Numbered from the stretch's first letter, positions 16,012 through 23,885 are shown. The stretch: 64,000 bases of DNA from Acidobacteriota bacterium (GCA_027314025.1 DAHVCP010000044.1:1-64000), one strand, 5' to 3'. The notes: generated from the sequence alone by a model not told the origin. Numbers and translations: made by a program.

Positions 16012-16259
16012 TGAAGCCTGCCGCACACAGGCTAAAGCCTGTTCCACCTCGCATAGGTCCCCCAGCGAGAGAAGGCGGCGATTGAAGCCTGCCGCACACA
16101 GGCTCAAGCCTGTTCCACCTCGCATAGGTCCCCAGCGAGAGAAGGCGGCGTTTGAAGCCTGCCGCACACAGGCTAAAGCCTGTTCCACCTCGCATAGGTC
16201 CCCCAGCGGGAGAAGCCGGCGATTGAAGGCTGCCGCACACAGGCTAAAGCCTGTTCCAC
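16012..16259. repeat. Tandem array of about 70-bp units carrying REP palindromes
   Basis: Three full and one partial unit begin at about 16012, 16083, 16153 and 16224 (periods 71, 70 and 71). Each contains the REP pair GAAGCCTGCCGCACACAGG plus CTAAAGCCTGTTCCAC, followed by a constant spacer CTCGCATAGGTCCCCCAGCG. The spacers are nearly identical, so this is not a CRISPR array. The same REP recurs near 21.5, 22.4, 22.7, 23.7 and 28.9 kb, and a RAYT transposase gene is at 21790. The rest of 15952-16291 shows no gene. Confidence 0.9.
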
Positions 16260-16291
16260 GGGAGCGAGATTGGGGAGGCTCGGAGCGGGCG

Positions 16292-17527
16292 TCACCAGGC
16301 CAGGGCCGCGCCGAGCGCCACCAGCCCCGCCGCTGCCATGCCCACCGACAGCAGCGCCACGCGCCGCGTGACCGCCTTCTGCTGGGATTGCCGATACAGC
16401 AACGGCAAATTGACCAGCGCGCTGCTGACCGACGACAGCACCGTCGCCGCCCCGGCAAGTGCAAAGCTGATCCGCCCATGCGCCGCCAGCACCGCCGCAG
16501 CCGCCACCGTGCTGGCGCTGCTCACCAGGCCGCCCAGCAAGCTGACCAGCAAAAACCCGCCCCCTCCCAAGTACCGCTGCGCCAAGTTCGCCGTCACTTC
16601 AATCCCCAAGAACATCACCCCAAACAGCAGCACCCGTCCCAGCGCCACCGGCGAACCCAACTCCACATGGGCGCCCTGCCCGGCGCCGTGGCGGTGCGCA
16701 CGCCAGGCAAACATCCCGGCCAGCGCCGCCATTACCGCCATGGGCCCCCAGGCGGTAGCCACGGCGGGCGCGGCGAAAATCGCCAATATGCCCAGGTTGC
16801 GCACGAACATCGCCACCGATGTCAGCAGGATCGCCGCCACCGCCATCGGCGCCATCCCCGTGCCCGTCCCCAACTCCCGTGACAACTCCACTACCGTCGC
16901 CGTGCTGTTCACCAGGCCGCCCAGCCCGGCGGTGTAATACATGCCGCGGGCGCCGTAGAGCCGCAACAGAATGTAATTCCCAAAGCCGATGCCCGCAATC
17001 ACCATCACCGCGACCCAAACGTCTCGCGGGTCCACCAGCCGCCAGGGGTCCACGAATCCCTTGGGCAGCAAAGGATAGATGACCAACGTCAGCAGCCCCA
17101 GCAACAAAGCGCCGCGAATCTCTTGGATCAGCAGGCGTTCGGCGAATCGCGTCAGTTCGGTCTTCCAGGCCAGCAGCGCCGTCATCACGATCGCCGCCGC
17201 CACCGGCGCCATCAAGTGTCCCTGGCCGAGGAATACGCCCAAGACATAGGTCACCATCAGCGCCACCGACGTGGTGATCTCCAGGCCGCGGCTCACCAAC
17301 AGGCTGCGGGCGTTCACGGCGGCGATCAGCAGAAACACTCCGATCCAGCCGGCGAGCGCGAATCCGGGGCTCAACAGCCAGCACAATGCCCCCAACATCG
17401 CGGTCAAGGCGAAGGTGCGCACACCGACTTCCTTGTGCGCCCATTCCCTCTCCAGGCCCACCAGCAGCCCTACCCCAAGCGCCACCGCCAAGCGCACCGC
17501 CGTGGTCACGGGAAAGTTCCAGTCCAT
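16292..17527 (-). CDS. MgtC/SapB and DUF4010 family inner membrane protein
   Basis: A 411-residue polytopic membrane protein with about 11-12 hydrophobic segments. The N-terminal part (about 1-135) matches the MgtC/SapB type, including ALGVGLLVGLEREWAH and the Gly/Ala-rich helices. The C-terminal part resembles DUF4010, with GLVNSTATVVELSRE and LGGLVSSASTVAAAAVLA forming a pseudo-repeat. MgtC proteins are linked to magnesium limitation and to F-type ATPase modulation; the function of the DUF4010 fusions is not established. The start ATG at 17525-17527 has only a weak upstream box. No riboswitch is seen in the leader. Confidence 0.85.
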   Translation of the reverse strand: MDWNFPVTTAVRLAVALGVGLLVGLEREWAHKEVGVRTFALTAMLGALCWLLSPGFALAGWIGVFLLIAAVNARSLLVSRGLEITTSVALMVTYVLGVFLGQGHLMAPVAAAIVMTALLAWKTELTRFAERLLIQEIRGALLLGLLTLVIYPLLPKGFVDPWRLVDPRDVWVAVMVIAGIGFGNYILLRLYGARGMYYTAGLGGLVNSTATVVELSRELGTGTGMAPMAVAAILLTSVAMFVRNLGILAIFAAPAVATAWGPMAVMAALAGMFAWRAHRHGAGQGAHVELGSPVALGRVLLFGVMFLGIEVTANLAQRYLGGGGFLLVSLLGGLVSSASTVAAAAVLAAHGRISFALAGAATVLSSVSSALVNLPLLYRQSQQKAVTRRVALLSVGMAAAGLVALGAALAW

Positions 17528-17653
17528 AACAGCCCTGGCCTAGCATACTCGGCCCCGGGGCCCGCCCGCAGGGCCAGGGGCCCGCGCCGGGGCTGCCGCC
17601 GGCGCCAGCCCCGGCCGGGCGCCGAACTGCTGCCGTCGCATGCTCCCGCCGGG

Positions 17654-17659
17654 TATGCT
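17654..17659 (+). promoter_or_regulatory. TATGCT -10 box, leaderless-type, for mlaE
   Basis: TATGCT ends 6 bases before the ATG at 17666, with no Shine-Dalgarno site between. Confidence 0.45.
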
Positions 17660-17665
17660 AGGGCC

Positions 17666-18472
17666 ATGGCCGATCGCACCCTGGGCGCGCCTCCGCCGGA
17701 TTCGGCGCTGAGCCAAGCGCTGAAGCAGTGGCTGTTTTCCTTCCAGGAATTCTGGCTCCTCACGGCGCAGGCCTTCCGCAACATCGCGGCCACCCCGTTT
17801 TACGCCGCCGATACATTTTTGCAAATGGACTCCATCGGCGTCGGCTCCCTGCCGATCGTGGTGCTGACCGGTTTTTTCACCGGCGCGGTGATGGCGCTGC
17901 AGCTCTCCGCCACGCTGACCGAATATGGCCAAATTGACCGCCTCGGGCAACTGGTCAGCCTCTCCCTAGTGCTGGAGTTGGGACCGGTGCTCAGCGCCCT
18001 CATGATTGGCGCCCGCAATGCCAGCGGCATGGCCTCCGAACTCGGGTCCATGGTCGTGACCGAGCAAATTGACGCCATGCGCGCCCTGGGCACCGACCCG
18101 GTCAAGAAGCTGGTCACCCCACGGCTGATCGCGACCATTGTGATGACCTTCTTCCTCACCCTCATCGCCGACATGTGCGGCATCGTCGGCGGCTGGGTCT
18201 ACGCGGTAATGGGCATTCACATGAACGGCGCGCTCTATTGGTTCTCCGCCTTCCGCATATTGGACGCCAGCTCCATGATCCAAGGGCTGATCAAACCGCT
18301 CATCTTTGGCGGCATCATCGCCACCGTCGGCTGTTATTACGGCATGAAGGCAAGGGGCGGGACCCAAGGGGTCGGCCGGGCAACCACCCAGGCCGTGGTC
18401 TTGGCATCGCTGCTGATCATCATCAGCGACTTTCTCCTCAGCCGCCTTTTGGTCGGGATCCTAGGCACTTGA
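17666..18472 (+). CDS. mlaE: MlaE-type ABC transporter permease
   Basis: A 268-residue integral membrane protein of the MlaE/YrbE family, the permease of lipid-trafficking ABC systems that keep outer-membrane asymmetry. Family signatures are seen: LTGFFTGAVMALQLS, ELGPVLSALMIGARNASGMASELGSM and VTEQIDAMRALG, with about 5-6 membrane segments. The length matches the family. The stop overlaps a TTG start for the ATPase (TTGA at 18469-18472). An MCE-domain MlaD gene, the usual partner, is absent from the window. Confidence 0.92.
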   Translation: MADRTLGAPPPDSALSQALKQWLFSFQEFWLLTAQAFRNIAATPFYAADTFLQMDSIGVGSLPIVVLTGFFTGAVMALQLSATLTEYGQIDRLGQLVSLSLVLELGPVLSALMIGARNASGMASELGSMVVTEQIDAMRALGTDPVKKLVTPRLIATIVMTFFLTLIADMCGIVGGWVYAVMGIHMNGALYWFSAFRILDASSMIQGLIKPLIFGGIIATVGCYYGMKARGGTQGVGRATTQAVVLASLLIIISDFLLSRLLVGILGT

Positions 18473-19317
18473 GCGGCGCTCCGGCTCAACCCGCATCCGT
18501 GCCGTCCGCGGGCGGCGCCGCCACCCCGCCCGGCGACATCGTGGTGCGCCTGGAGCATGTCGTGCTCTCCTTCGGCGGCGGCCCGGTGCTGGACGATGTG
18601 TCCCTTCAGGTCCGTCGCGGCGAAACCAAGGTGCTGCTGGGCGAGAGCGGCGCCGGCAAGAGCGTGCTGATGAAACTGGTCCTCGGCCTGCTCCGCCCCG
18701 ATCGCGGCCGCGTCTGGGTGTTCGACCAGGAAGTCAGCGCAATGAAAGAGCAGGCGCTCTACGACCTGCGCCGCAAGATCGGCATGACGTTCCAGGAAAG
18801 CGCGCTTTTCGATTCCCTCAGCGTGCGCGACAACGTCGCCTACCGGCTGGAGGAAGATGGCGTCCTAACCCCCGAGGCGATGGACGAACGCGTTCGCACC
18901 TGCCTCAGCTTCGTCAATCTCGACGCGGTCATGGACAAAATGCCGGCCGAGCTGTCCGGCGGCATGCGCCACCGCGTCTCCATCGCCCGCGCCTTGGCCA
19001 CATCGCCGGAAATCATGCTCTACGACTCCCCCACCGGAGGGCTGGACCCGGAGACCGCCACCACCATCATGGATTTGATCATCAAGCTGCGGGATTGCAA
19101 TCACGTCACTGCGTTGCTCGCCACCCACCGGCTTCAGGACGGCTATCTGCTGGCCACGCACGCCTGGGACGATGCGACGCAGACCGCCCGCTGGGCCGCG
19201 GAAGGCGCCCGTCACACGTCATTCTTGCTGCTGCGCCAGGGCCGCGCCATCTTCGACGGCTCCGCCGCCGAACTGCGCCGGGATGCCGATCCCTACGTGC
19301 GCGAATTTCTCAGCTAA
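18469..19317 (+). CDS. mlaF: MlaF-type ABC transporter ATP-binding protein
   Basis: A 282-residue ATPase partner of MlaE. Walker A is GESGAGKS, the Q-loop is MTFQESALFDSLSV, the signature motif is LSGGMRHRVSIARA and Walker B is IMLYDSPTGGLDP; the H-loop is LATHRL. Thr replaces Glu two residues after the Walker B Asp and a Gly pair follows, as in normal MlaF proteins, where the catalytic Glu position can vary. The TTG at 18469 overlapping the mlaE stop is the best coupled start; GTG at 18499 or 18541 are alternatives, the latter directly at the start of homology. Confidence 0.88.
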   Translation: MSGAPAQPASVPSAGGAATPPGDIVVRLEHVVLSFGGGPVLDDVSLQVRRGETKVLLGESGAGKSVLMKLVLGLLRPDRGRVWVFDQEVSAMKEQALYDLRRKIGMTFQESALFDSLSVRDNVAYRLEEDGVLTPEAMDERVRTCLSFVNLDAVMDKMPAELSGGMRHRVSIARALATSPEIMLYDSPTGGLDPETATTIMDLIIKLRDCNHVTALLATHRLQDGYLLATHAWDDATQTARWAAEGARHTSFLLLRQGRAIFDGSAAELRRDADPYVREFLS

Positions 19318-19707
19318 TCGCGGCAGCTCGCGGATGCCCGGAGCGTCGGCATTCCGCCCGGCGGCCCGGGCGACTGCGGGCTGGCTTCGGCGGAATGGGC
19401 CTTTGCCCGCGGGGCGGCGGGGTCGAGCCCGCCGCGTCGGGTGGGGACCCAGCCACCCGCCTTTCCCACCCCGCTCCGGCGCGTACCATGGCGGCATGAG
19501 GAGCTTGGCTTTCGCCGCGACAGCCGCGGTCCTGGCCGCCGCCGCGTTATCGCCTCGCACCGCGCCTGCCGCCGCGGGCGGCGCAGCCCGCGTGGGCACG
19601 CGCGAAGAGGGGTTCTCGAGAGGCCGGCAAGACGCCGGCACTCCCCAATAGCGGCGATCCCCGGAGGGCAGTAAGATGCCGGCCCTCCGACTGCCGCAGC
19701 CCGTGGC
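19318..19707. repeat. Gap with two GC-rich palindromic repeats
   Basis: The 390 bases between mlaF and the MFS gene hold a GCCGGCAAGACGCCGGCACT repeat at about 19623-19642 and a stem GGAGGGC...GCCCTCC at 19663-19688. Both are of a class with an AAGAYGCCGGC core. The second lies at the 3' end of the MFS transcript and might act as a terminator, though no T-run follows. A possible gene remnant at 19496 is listed separately. Confidence 0.5.
19496..19651 (+). pseudogene. Short signal-peptide-like reading frame, possible gene remnant
   Basis: A 51-codon frame starting with a convincing export signal (MRSLAFAATAAVLAAAALS, then APAAAGGAA) that runs directly into the AAGACGCCGGC repeat and stops. 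This looks like the 5' end of a secreted-protein gene truncated by repeat insertion. Chance occurrence in Ala-coding GC-rich DNA is possible. Confidence 0.25.
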
Positions 19708-21498
19708 CTATGCCGGGCTCTTGACGCCCTCCGCCGGCTTGTGGCCCTGAAAGAACTCTTCGATTTCTTCCAGGCGCTTGCCCTTGGTCTCCGGCAGCCA
19801 CAGCCAGGCCACTAGAAAATAGATCACGGTAAACCCGGCGAACATGAAAAACACCGTCGAGTAGCCGTACTCGCCGACCATGGGCAAAAAGACCGCCGCC
19901 AGCGTGGTGGACACGGCTTCGTTCAGCAGCAGCGCGATGCTCATGCCCTGGGAGCGGATCCGCGTCGGCATCATCTCCGACAGCACCACCCACACCACGC
20001 AGCCCGGGCCAATGGCGAAACAAGCCATAAAGAAAAACAGGCTGAGGGCCGCGATCCAGCCGTTGCTCTCCGGCGGCAGCGGCGTCAGCGTGGCTTGCCG
20101 GATCACCAGCGGCGCTTGCCGCGCCTGCCCCAGGTTGCTGAAGGGATCGCTGAAAAACGCCACCACGCCGTTGGCCGGCAGGGAATCCTGGCGCGTGATC
20201 ACCACCGGCTTGGACGCCGAATCGCTGCGCAGCACCGGCGTGGCGAACTGGAATCCGCCATAGGCGTAGATCACCGACAAGGACGCTGGCCGCCCGGCGA
20301 ACCGCCGCGCCTGCGCCAGGGTCATCCCCGCCAGCAGCTGCTTCTCCAGCGCCGGCGTGAACTGCAACTGGAGCCCTTGCCGCGGCGTCACCATTTGCCG
20401 CACCGCCGCAACCACGCTCACCGTCTGGCGCTCATTGCGCAGGAACAAAATGCCCGTCCACGCCAGCGACAGCACCACGCCGGCGGTCCCCAATGTCAGC
20501 AGGAACTTCCGCCCGCGCTTGTCCACCAGCATCATGCCCACGGCGGTGGTCAAAAAGTTCACCAGCGTAAAGAGGATGTAGCCCCAATGCGCCTGCACGT
20601 CGGACAACCCGCTTTGGATCAGGATGTTGGTGTTGTAACCGATGATCGAGTTGACGCCGGTCGCGGTGTTCAGCGAGAGCACCACGCAGGTCAGCAGGAA
20701 GGGAATCACGTACTTGCGCTGCAACAGGCTGTCGCCGCGCTGGCCGCGCCGGGCGCCATCGGCCGCCGCGGCGGCTTCGATCTCCGCCATCTCGATTTGC
20801 GCCGCTTCCGGCGTGCGCGAACGCCGCAGCGCCGCTTCCGCCGACTCGCGCCGGCCCTTCTTGTAAAGCCAGCGAGGCGATTCGCTGATGCCGAAGCCCC
20901 CCAACAGGTACAGTACGCCCGGCGGCAGGCTGACCCAGAAAATGCTCCGCCACGCCTGGTCCTTGAAGGCGAACAGGAGCTTCGGGTCGCCCAGTTTCGC
21001 TACGTCCGCCACGCGCAGGCTGAAATACATGCCCGCCCCGGCCGCAGCCACGATGCCCAGCGTCAGCAGCCATTGGAATGTCGCCGTGCCTCGCCCCCGG
21101 GTCGCCGCCGGCAGGCACTCGGCCAAATACAGCGGCACCACCACCCCAATCAGGCCGGCGCTGACACCCTGGCACAACCGGCCCAGCACCAGCGGGCCAT
21201 AGCCATGGGCCAGGGCGATCATCGGGACGCTGATGACGAAGATCGCGCCGCTGGCGATCATCAGCCCCCGCCGACCCATCCAATCCGCCAGCCAGCCGGC
21301 GAACAGTGTGGAGATGGTGCCGCCCAGCAGCACCGCTGCCACCACCACCGACAACTGTTCCGCGTTTAGGCCCGAGGTCGCCTGCAAGTAGGGCAGGGCG
21401 CTGGCGATGATGCCCACATCCACGCCATACAGCAGGCCCCCCAGCCCAGCCACCAGCAGCAAGAAGCGGTTGTACCGCCGCAAACGCGCGTCGCTCAT
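19708..21498 (-). CDS. Sugar porter MFS transporter with large extracytoplasmic insert
   Basis: A 596-residue major facilitator of the sugar porter family, probably a sugar:proton symporter. The signatures are GGLLYGVDVGIIASALPYL, LADWMGRRG, the PESPRW equivalent (SESPRWLYKKGR) and the C-terminal PETKGKRLEEIEEFF. Normal members are about 450-480 residues. The extra length is a soluble segment of about 120 residues after helix 9 (from RNERQTVSVV to PPESNG), predicted outside the membrane. The ATG at 21496-21498 has no ribosome site but a TATCTT box 8 bases before it. No sugar-use gene is adjacent, so the substrate is unknown. Confidence 0.9.
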   Translation of the reverse strand: MSDARLRRYNRFLLLVAGLGGLLYGVDVGIIASALPYLQATSGLNAEQLSVVVAAVLLGGTISTLFAGWLADWMGRRGLMIASGAIFVISVPMIALAHGYGPLVLGRLCQGVSAGLIGVVVPLYLAECLPAATRGRGTATFQWLLTLGIVAAAGAGMYFSLRVADVAKLGDPKLLFAFKDQAWRSIFWVSLPPGVLYLLGGFGISESPRWLYKKGRRESAEAALRRSRTPEAAQIEMAEIEAAAAADGARRGQRGDSLLQRKYVIPFLLTCVVLSLNTATGVNSIIGYNTNILIQSGLSDVQAHWGYILFTLVNFLTTAVGMMLVDKRGRKFLLTLGTAGVVLSLAWTGILFLRNERQTVSVVAAVRQMVTPRQGLQLQFTPALEKQLLAGMTLAQARRFAGRPASLSVIYAYGGFQFATPVLRSDSASKPVVITRQDSLPANGVVAFFSDPFSNLGQARQAPLVIRQATLTPLPPESNGWIAALSLFFFMACFAIGPGCVVWVVLSEMMPTRIRSQGMSIALLLNEAVSTTLAAVFLPMVGEYGYSTVFFMFAGFTVIYFLVAWLWLPETKGKRLEEIEEFFQGHKPAEGVKSPA

Positions 21499-21506
21499 TC
21501 GCACCC

Positions 21507-21512
21507 AAGATA
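21507..21512 (-). promoter_or_regulatory. TATCTT -10-like box, leaderless-type, for the MFS gene
   Basis: On the minus strand TATCTT ends 8 bases before the ATG at 21498. No Shine-Dalgarno sequence is present. Confidence 0.35.
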
Positions 21513-21526
21513 CCATCCCCGGCGCC

Positions 21527-21735
21527 GGCAGGCTAAAGCCTGCCGCACACAGGCTGAAGCCTATTCCACAAAACCCCAGACGCCGGCGCCGGCGCCCGCA
21601 CGCTTTGGCGCCGCCTGGCGCGTGGCGGCGCCGGCGGCCGTCCGGTGGATTCTGCCCGGCGGAACCGGCGCGGTGGAACCGGCCGTGGTGGAACCGGCTT
21701 TAGCCGGTGTGCCGCGGGCTTCAGCCCGCGGCCGC
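21527..21735. repeat. REPIN module upstream of the RAYT gene
   Basis: Two REP pairs in inverted orientation: GGCAGGCTAAAGCCTGCC and CAGGCTGAAGCCTATTCCAC at 21527-21569, and ACCGGCTTTAGCCGGT with GCGGGCTTCAGCCCGC at about 21693-21732. They are joined by a linker with GCACGCTTTGGCGCCGCCTG and short GGTGGAACCGG repeats. The same modules in the same order lie on the other side of the RAYT gene (22408-22663), so the gene is bracketed by two similar elements. Confidence 0.85.
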
Positions 21736-21775
21736 CCCACCCGCCTGGGGCCTACCGTTCGTCCGAGACACCACC

Positions 21776-21781
21776 TACAAT
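21776..21781 (+). promoter_or_regulatory. TACAAT -10 box, leaderless-type, for the RAYT gene
   Basis: TACAAT ends 8 bases before the ATG at 21790; no ribosome site is visible. Confidence 0.45.
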
Positions 21782-21789
21782 GCGTTGCC

Positions 21790-22368
21790 ATGTTTTACCA
21801 CCGGAACCTTCCGCATTGGCAGCCCCGCGGCCGGCCCCTGTTCCTCACCTTCCGCTTGTTCGGCCTGGCCCCATATCGCCCCGGCCGCGGCACTCCTGGC
21901 TACGAGTTCGCACGGCGCGATCGCTGGGAGGGCCGCGCCGCCTCCGGCCCGCGATGGCTGGCTGACCCCAGGGTGGCCGCCACGGTCCGCGGCGTCTTCC
22001 ATGCCGCCGAAGGCGAGGGCCTGTGCCAATTGCACGCTTGGGTAATCATGCCGAATCACATCCACCTGCTGATGACGCCGCACCAGTCCCCAAGCCGCTT
22101 GATGCAGCGCATCAAGGGCCAGTCGGCCCGGCGCGCCAACCTGGTGCTCGGCCGCACCGGGCAGCCGGTATGGCAGGCGGAGTCTTACGACCATTGGGTG
22201 CGCTGCCCAGCGGAAGCGGTTCGGATCCGCCGGTATATCGAGCGCAACCCGGTGGCGGCGGGCCTGGCAGCCCGGCCGGAGGACTGGCCGTGGAGCAGCG
22301 CGTTCCAGGGCAAGCCCGCCCCAACACAGGCTGAAGCCTGTTCCACGAACGGCGGCTGGTCCCGGTGA
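21790..22368 (+). mobile_element. REP-associated tyrosine transposase (RAYT)
   Basis: A 192-residue single-domain Y1 transposase of the RAYT group. It has the metal-binding HxH in VIMPNHIHLLMTP and the conserved AVRIRRYIERNPVAAGLAARPEDWPWSSA, which holds the candidate catalytic Tyr. RAYTs nick single-stranded REP hairpins and are domesticated, usually vertically inherited genes that maintain REP sequences. The flanking DNA carries REP palindromes on both sides. The last codons (TQAEACSTN) are themselves encoded by a REP copy (22325-22346), so the 3' end of the gene overlaps the repeat it is expected to recognise. Confidence 0.92.
22325..22346. repeat. REP copy inside the 3' end of the RAYT gene
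   Basis: ACAGGCTGAAGCCTGTTCCA matches the REP consensus and is translated as part of the transposase C-terminus. Confidence 0.8.
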
Positions 22369-22407
22369 GACCGGACCCGCGCGGAGCCGGTCGGCGGCGC
22401 GGGCGCA

Positions 22408-22663
22408 GGCAGGCTAAAGCCTGCCACACACAGGCTGAAGCCTGTTCCACAAAACGCCGACGCCAGCGCCCGCACGCCTTGGCGCCGCCTGGCGCGTGGC
22501 GCACGGGACTGACGGGTTTCGCCGGGGCGCACGGCGCGTGGAAGCGGCCGTGGTGGAACCGGCCGTGGTGGAACCGGCGCGGTGGAACCGGCGCGGTGGG
22601 GCGCGGTGGAACCGGCGCGGTGGAACCGGCTTTAGCCGGTGTGCCGCGGGCTTCAGCCCGCGG
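22408..22663. repeat. REPIN module downstream of the RAYT gene
   Basis: Forward REP pair at 22408-22450, a linker containing GCACGCCTTGGCGCCGCCTG, a run of GGTGGAACCGGCG-type 14-15 bp tandem repeats at about 22549-22632, and an inverted REP pair at 22620-22663. The arrangement mirrors, in the same order, the module at 21527-21735. Confidence 0.85.
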
Positions 22664-22684
22664 CCGCTGATCGTCCCCGAGAAG

Positions 22685-22728
22685 GGCAGGCTAAAGCCCG
22701 CCCGAACACAGGCTGAAGCCTGTTCCAC
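22685..22728. repeat. REP pair
   Basis: GGCAGGCTAAAGCCCGCC followed by ACAGGCTGAAGCCTGTTCCA, a further copy of the window-wide REP pair. Together with the preceding module it fills the 486-base gap between the RAYT and pilin genes; no gene is seen there. Confidence 0.8.
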
Positions 22729-22787
22729 AAAACGCCGGCGGTTCCACGCAGGGCTGCGGCCAAGACGGGCGCCGGCGGGCGGGCGCC

Positions 22788-22827
22788 AAAAAAGCCGCGG
22801 CGCCCAGCCATAAGCGGGGCGCCGCGG
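22788..22827 (-). terminator. Strong intrinsic terminator of the pilin gene
   Basis: Read leftward, CCGCGGCGCCC pairs with GGGCGCCGCGG in a perfect 11-bp stem around a 10-base loop, followed by GC and six T residues. It lies 27 bases after the pilin stop codon at 22855. Confidence 0.85.
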
Positions 22828-22854
22828 GATGAAGGAGCAGATTGCAGCCAGCGA

Positions 22855-23358
22855 CTAGGTCGCGTTCGTGCCGATCGGCGGGTCGCTGACCGTAGCCGCC
22901 GCGCCGTCGTTCCAGCGGATCACGTCGCTGTCGTCGGTAAAGAAGTAGCGGTTGCCGGAGGCCGTGCTGCTGGGGCTGATCGTCATGGTGAAGCTGTCGT
23001 TGAGCCCGCCGGTGCCCGCAACCGGGGCGTAGGTAAACGTGTAACCCTGGAAGGGCGTCGTCGAGGCGTCAGCCAGGGTGTTATCCACCAGCTCGGCCCC
23101 GGTTGCGGTCGGCGCCGTACCAGCGGCGCCGCCGAGATCGGTGAGCGCAGCCGGGTATTGGTTGTACTGCGACTGATACGCCGTTAGGGCCTGTAACAGC
23201 GATTTGGTGTTGGCCACGGCGGCCGTGGCGTTGGCGGTTTGCTTCACGGTCAAGAGCTTGGGGATCGCGATGGCGGCGAGGATTAGGATGATCGTCACCA
23301 CGATCAGCAGCTCAATCAGCGAGAAGCCTTGAGTGCGGTGTTTGCGGTTCAACTTCAT
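22855..23358 (-). CDS. Type IV pilin-like / type II secretion pseudopilin
   Basis: A 167-residue prepilin-type protein. The leader is short and basic, with the peptidase site after Gly11 (RTQG/FSLIELL); Glu at mature position 5 is present. The hydrophobic helix VVTIILILAAIAIPKL follows. The rest is small, Ala/Thr-rich and ends with TVSDPPIGTNAT. The ATG at 23356-23358 has AAGGAG upstream at ideal spacing. No assembly ATPase, inner-membrane or secretin gene is nearby, so it is an orphan that relies on machinery encoded elsewhere. Whether it is a pilus subunit or a pseudopilin cannot be settled. Confidence 0.88.
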   Translation of the reverse strand: MKLNRKHRTQGFSLIELLIVVTIILILAAIAIPKLLTVKQTANATAAVANTKSLLQALTAYQSQYNQYPAALTDLGGAAGTAPTATGAELVDNTLADASTTPFQGYTFTYAPVAGTGGLNDSFTMTISPSSTASGNRYFFTDDSDVIRWNDGAAATVSDPPIGTNAT

Positions 23359-23698
23359 TGCCAGAATCTCCTTGAAAGACTGTCCAGTTCCCCGCGCCGG
23401 CCCCAGTTCCAATCCCGCTGCCGCCGGGTGACGCCTTTCCTACGTGCAACCCAGCCGCCAAACCGGTCGCGCCGGGGGCCGGGACAGGGCAAACTTTGCC
23501 CACTAGCCGCTTTTCTGTAAGTTAGCAGATCCCCGCCGCCCCGGCGCCTGTCCTTGCGGCCAGGCGCAATCGTCATGCGCCACCCCCGAGCGGCCCCATC
23601 CCGCCCGTTCGGGTGACCATTGGCGTCTAGGGCTCGCCACGTTCGGACAGGGCTATGGGCATGGCGCTGCGGGAGGATGGGGCTTGGCGCGTGGCGGG
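23359..23698. other. Long upstream region of the pilin gene with a 15-bp palindrome
   Basis: The perfect palindrome GGGCAAA-C-TTTGCCC at 23487-23501 lies about 130 bases upstream of the pilin start and might be an operator. A 7-bp stem GCGCCTG/CAGGCGC is at about 23545-23567. The region between the palindrome and the start codon is long and structured, which suggests a regulatory leader, but it matches no riboswitch class I can verify. Confidence 0.4.
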
Positions 23699-23701
23699 CG
23701 C

Positions 23702-23845
23702 CGCGGGCTCAAGCCCGCCGCCACACCGGCTAAAGCCGGTTCCACGAAACGATTCCGGGAGACCGGCGCCAACGCGTGCGGGCGCCGGCAGCCGGCGCCT
23801 GGTGGAACAGGCTTCAGCCTGTGTGGGGGCAGGCTTTAGCCTGCC
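23702..23845. repeat. REPIN: two inverted REP pairs
   Basis: Forward pair GCGGGCTCAAGCCCGC / ACCGGCTAAAGCCGGTTCCA at 23702-23746 and inverted pair TGGAACAGGCTTCAGCCTGT / GGCAGGCTTTAGCCTGCC at about 23802-23845, separated by about 55 bases. This is the classical REPIN layout. Confidence 0.85.
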
Positions 23846-23885
23846 CCAGCTTGCACGCAGCACCACGGTGCCTCCGCCGCCCTGT

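Noticed and set aside
16012-16259. CRISPR-like regular repeats
   Set aside because: The spacers between palindromes are nearly identical and the units are about 70 bp of REP-type sequence also found singly elsewhere; no cas genes are present.
23484-23504. Sigma-54 promoter (TGG...TTGC) before the pilin gene
   Set aside because: The GG and GC elements are 9 bases apart instead of the strict 10, and the sequence is fully explained as a palindrome.
23400-23520. Cyclic di-GMP (GEMM) riboswitch before the pilin gene
   Set aside because: A GGCGGCTGGGTTGC segment recalls the 3' part, but the 5' strand that must pair with it, the GAAA tetraloop arm and the GACGCAAAGCC core are missing.
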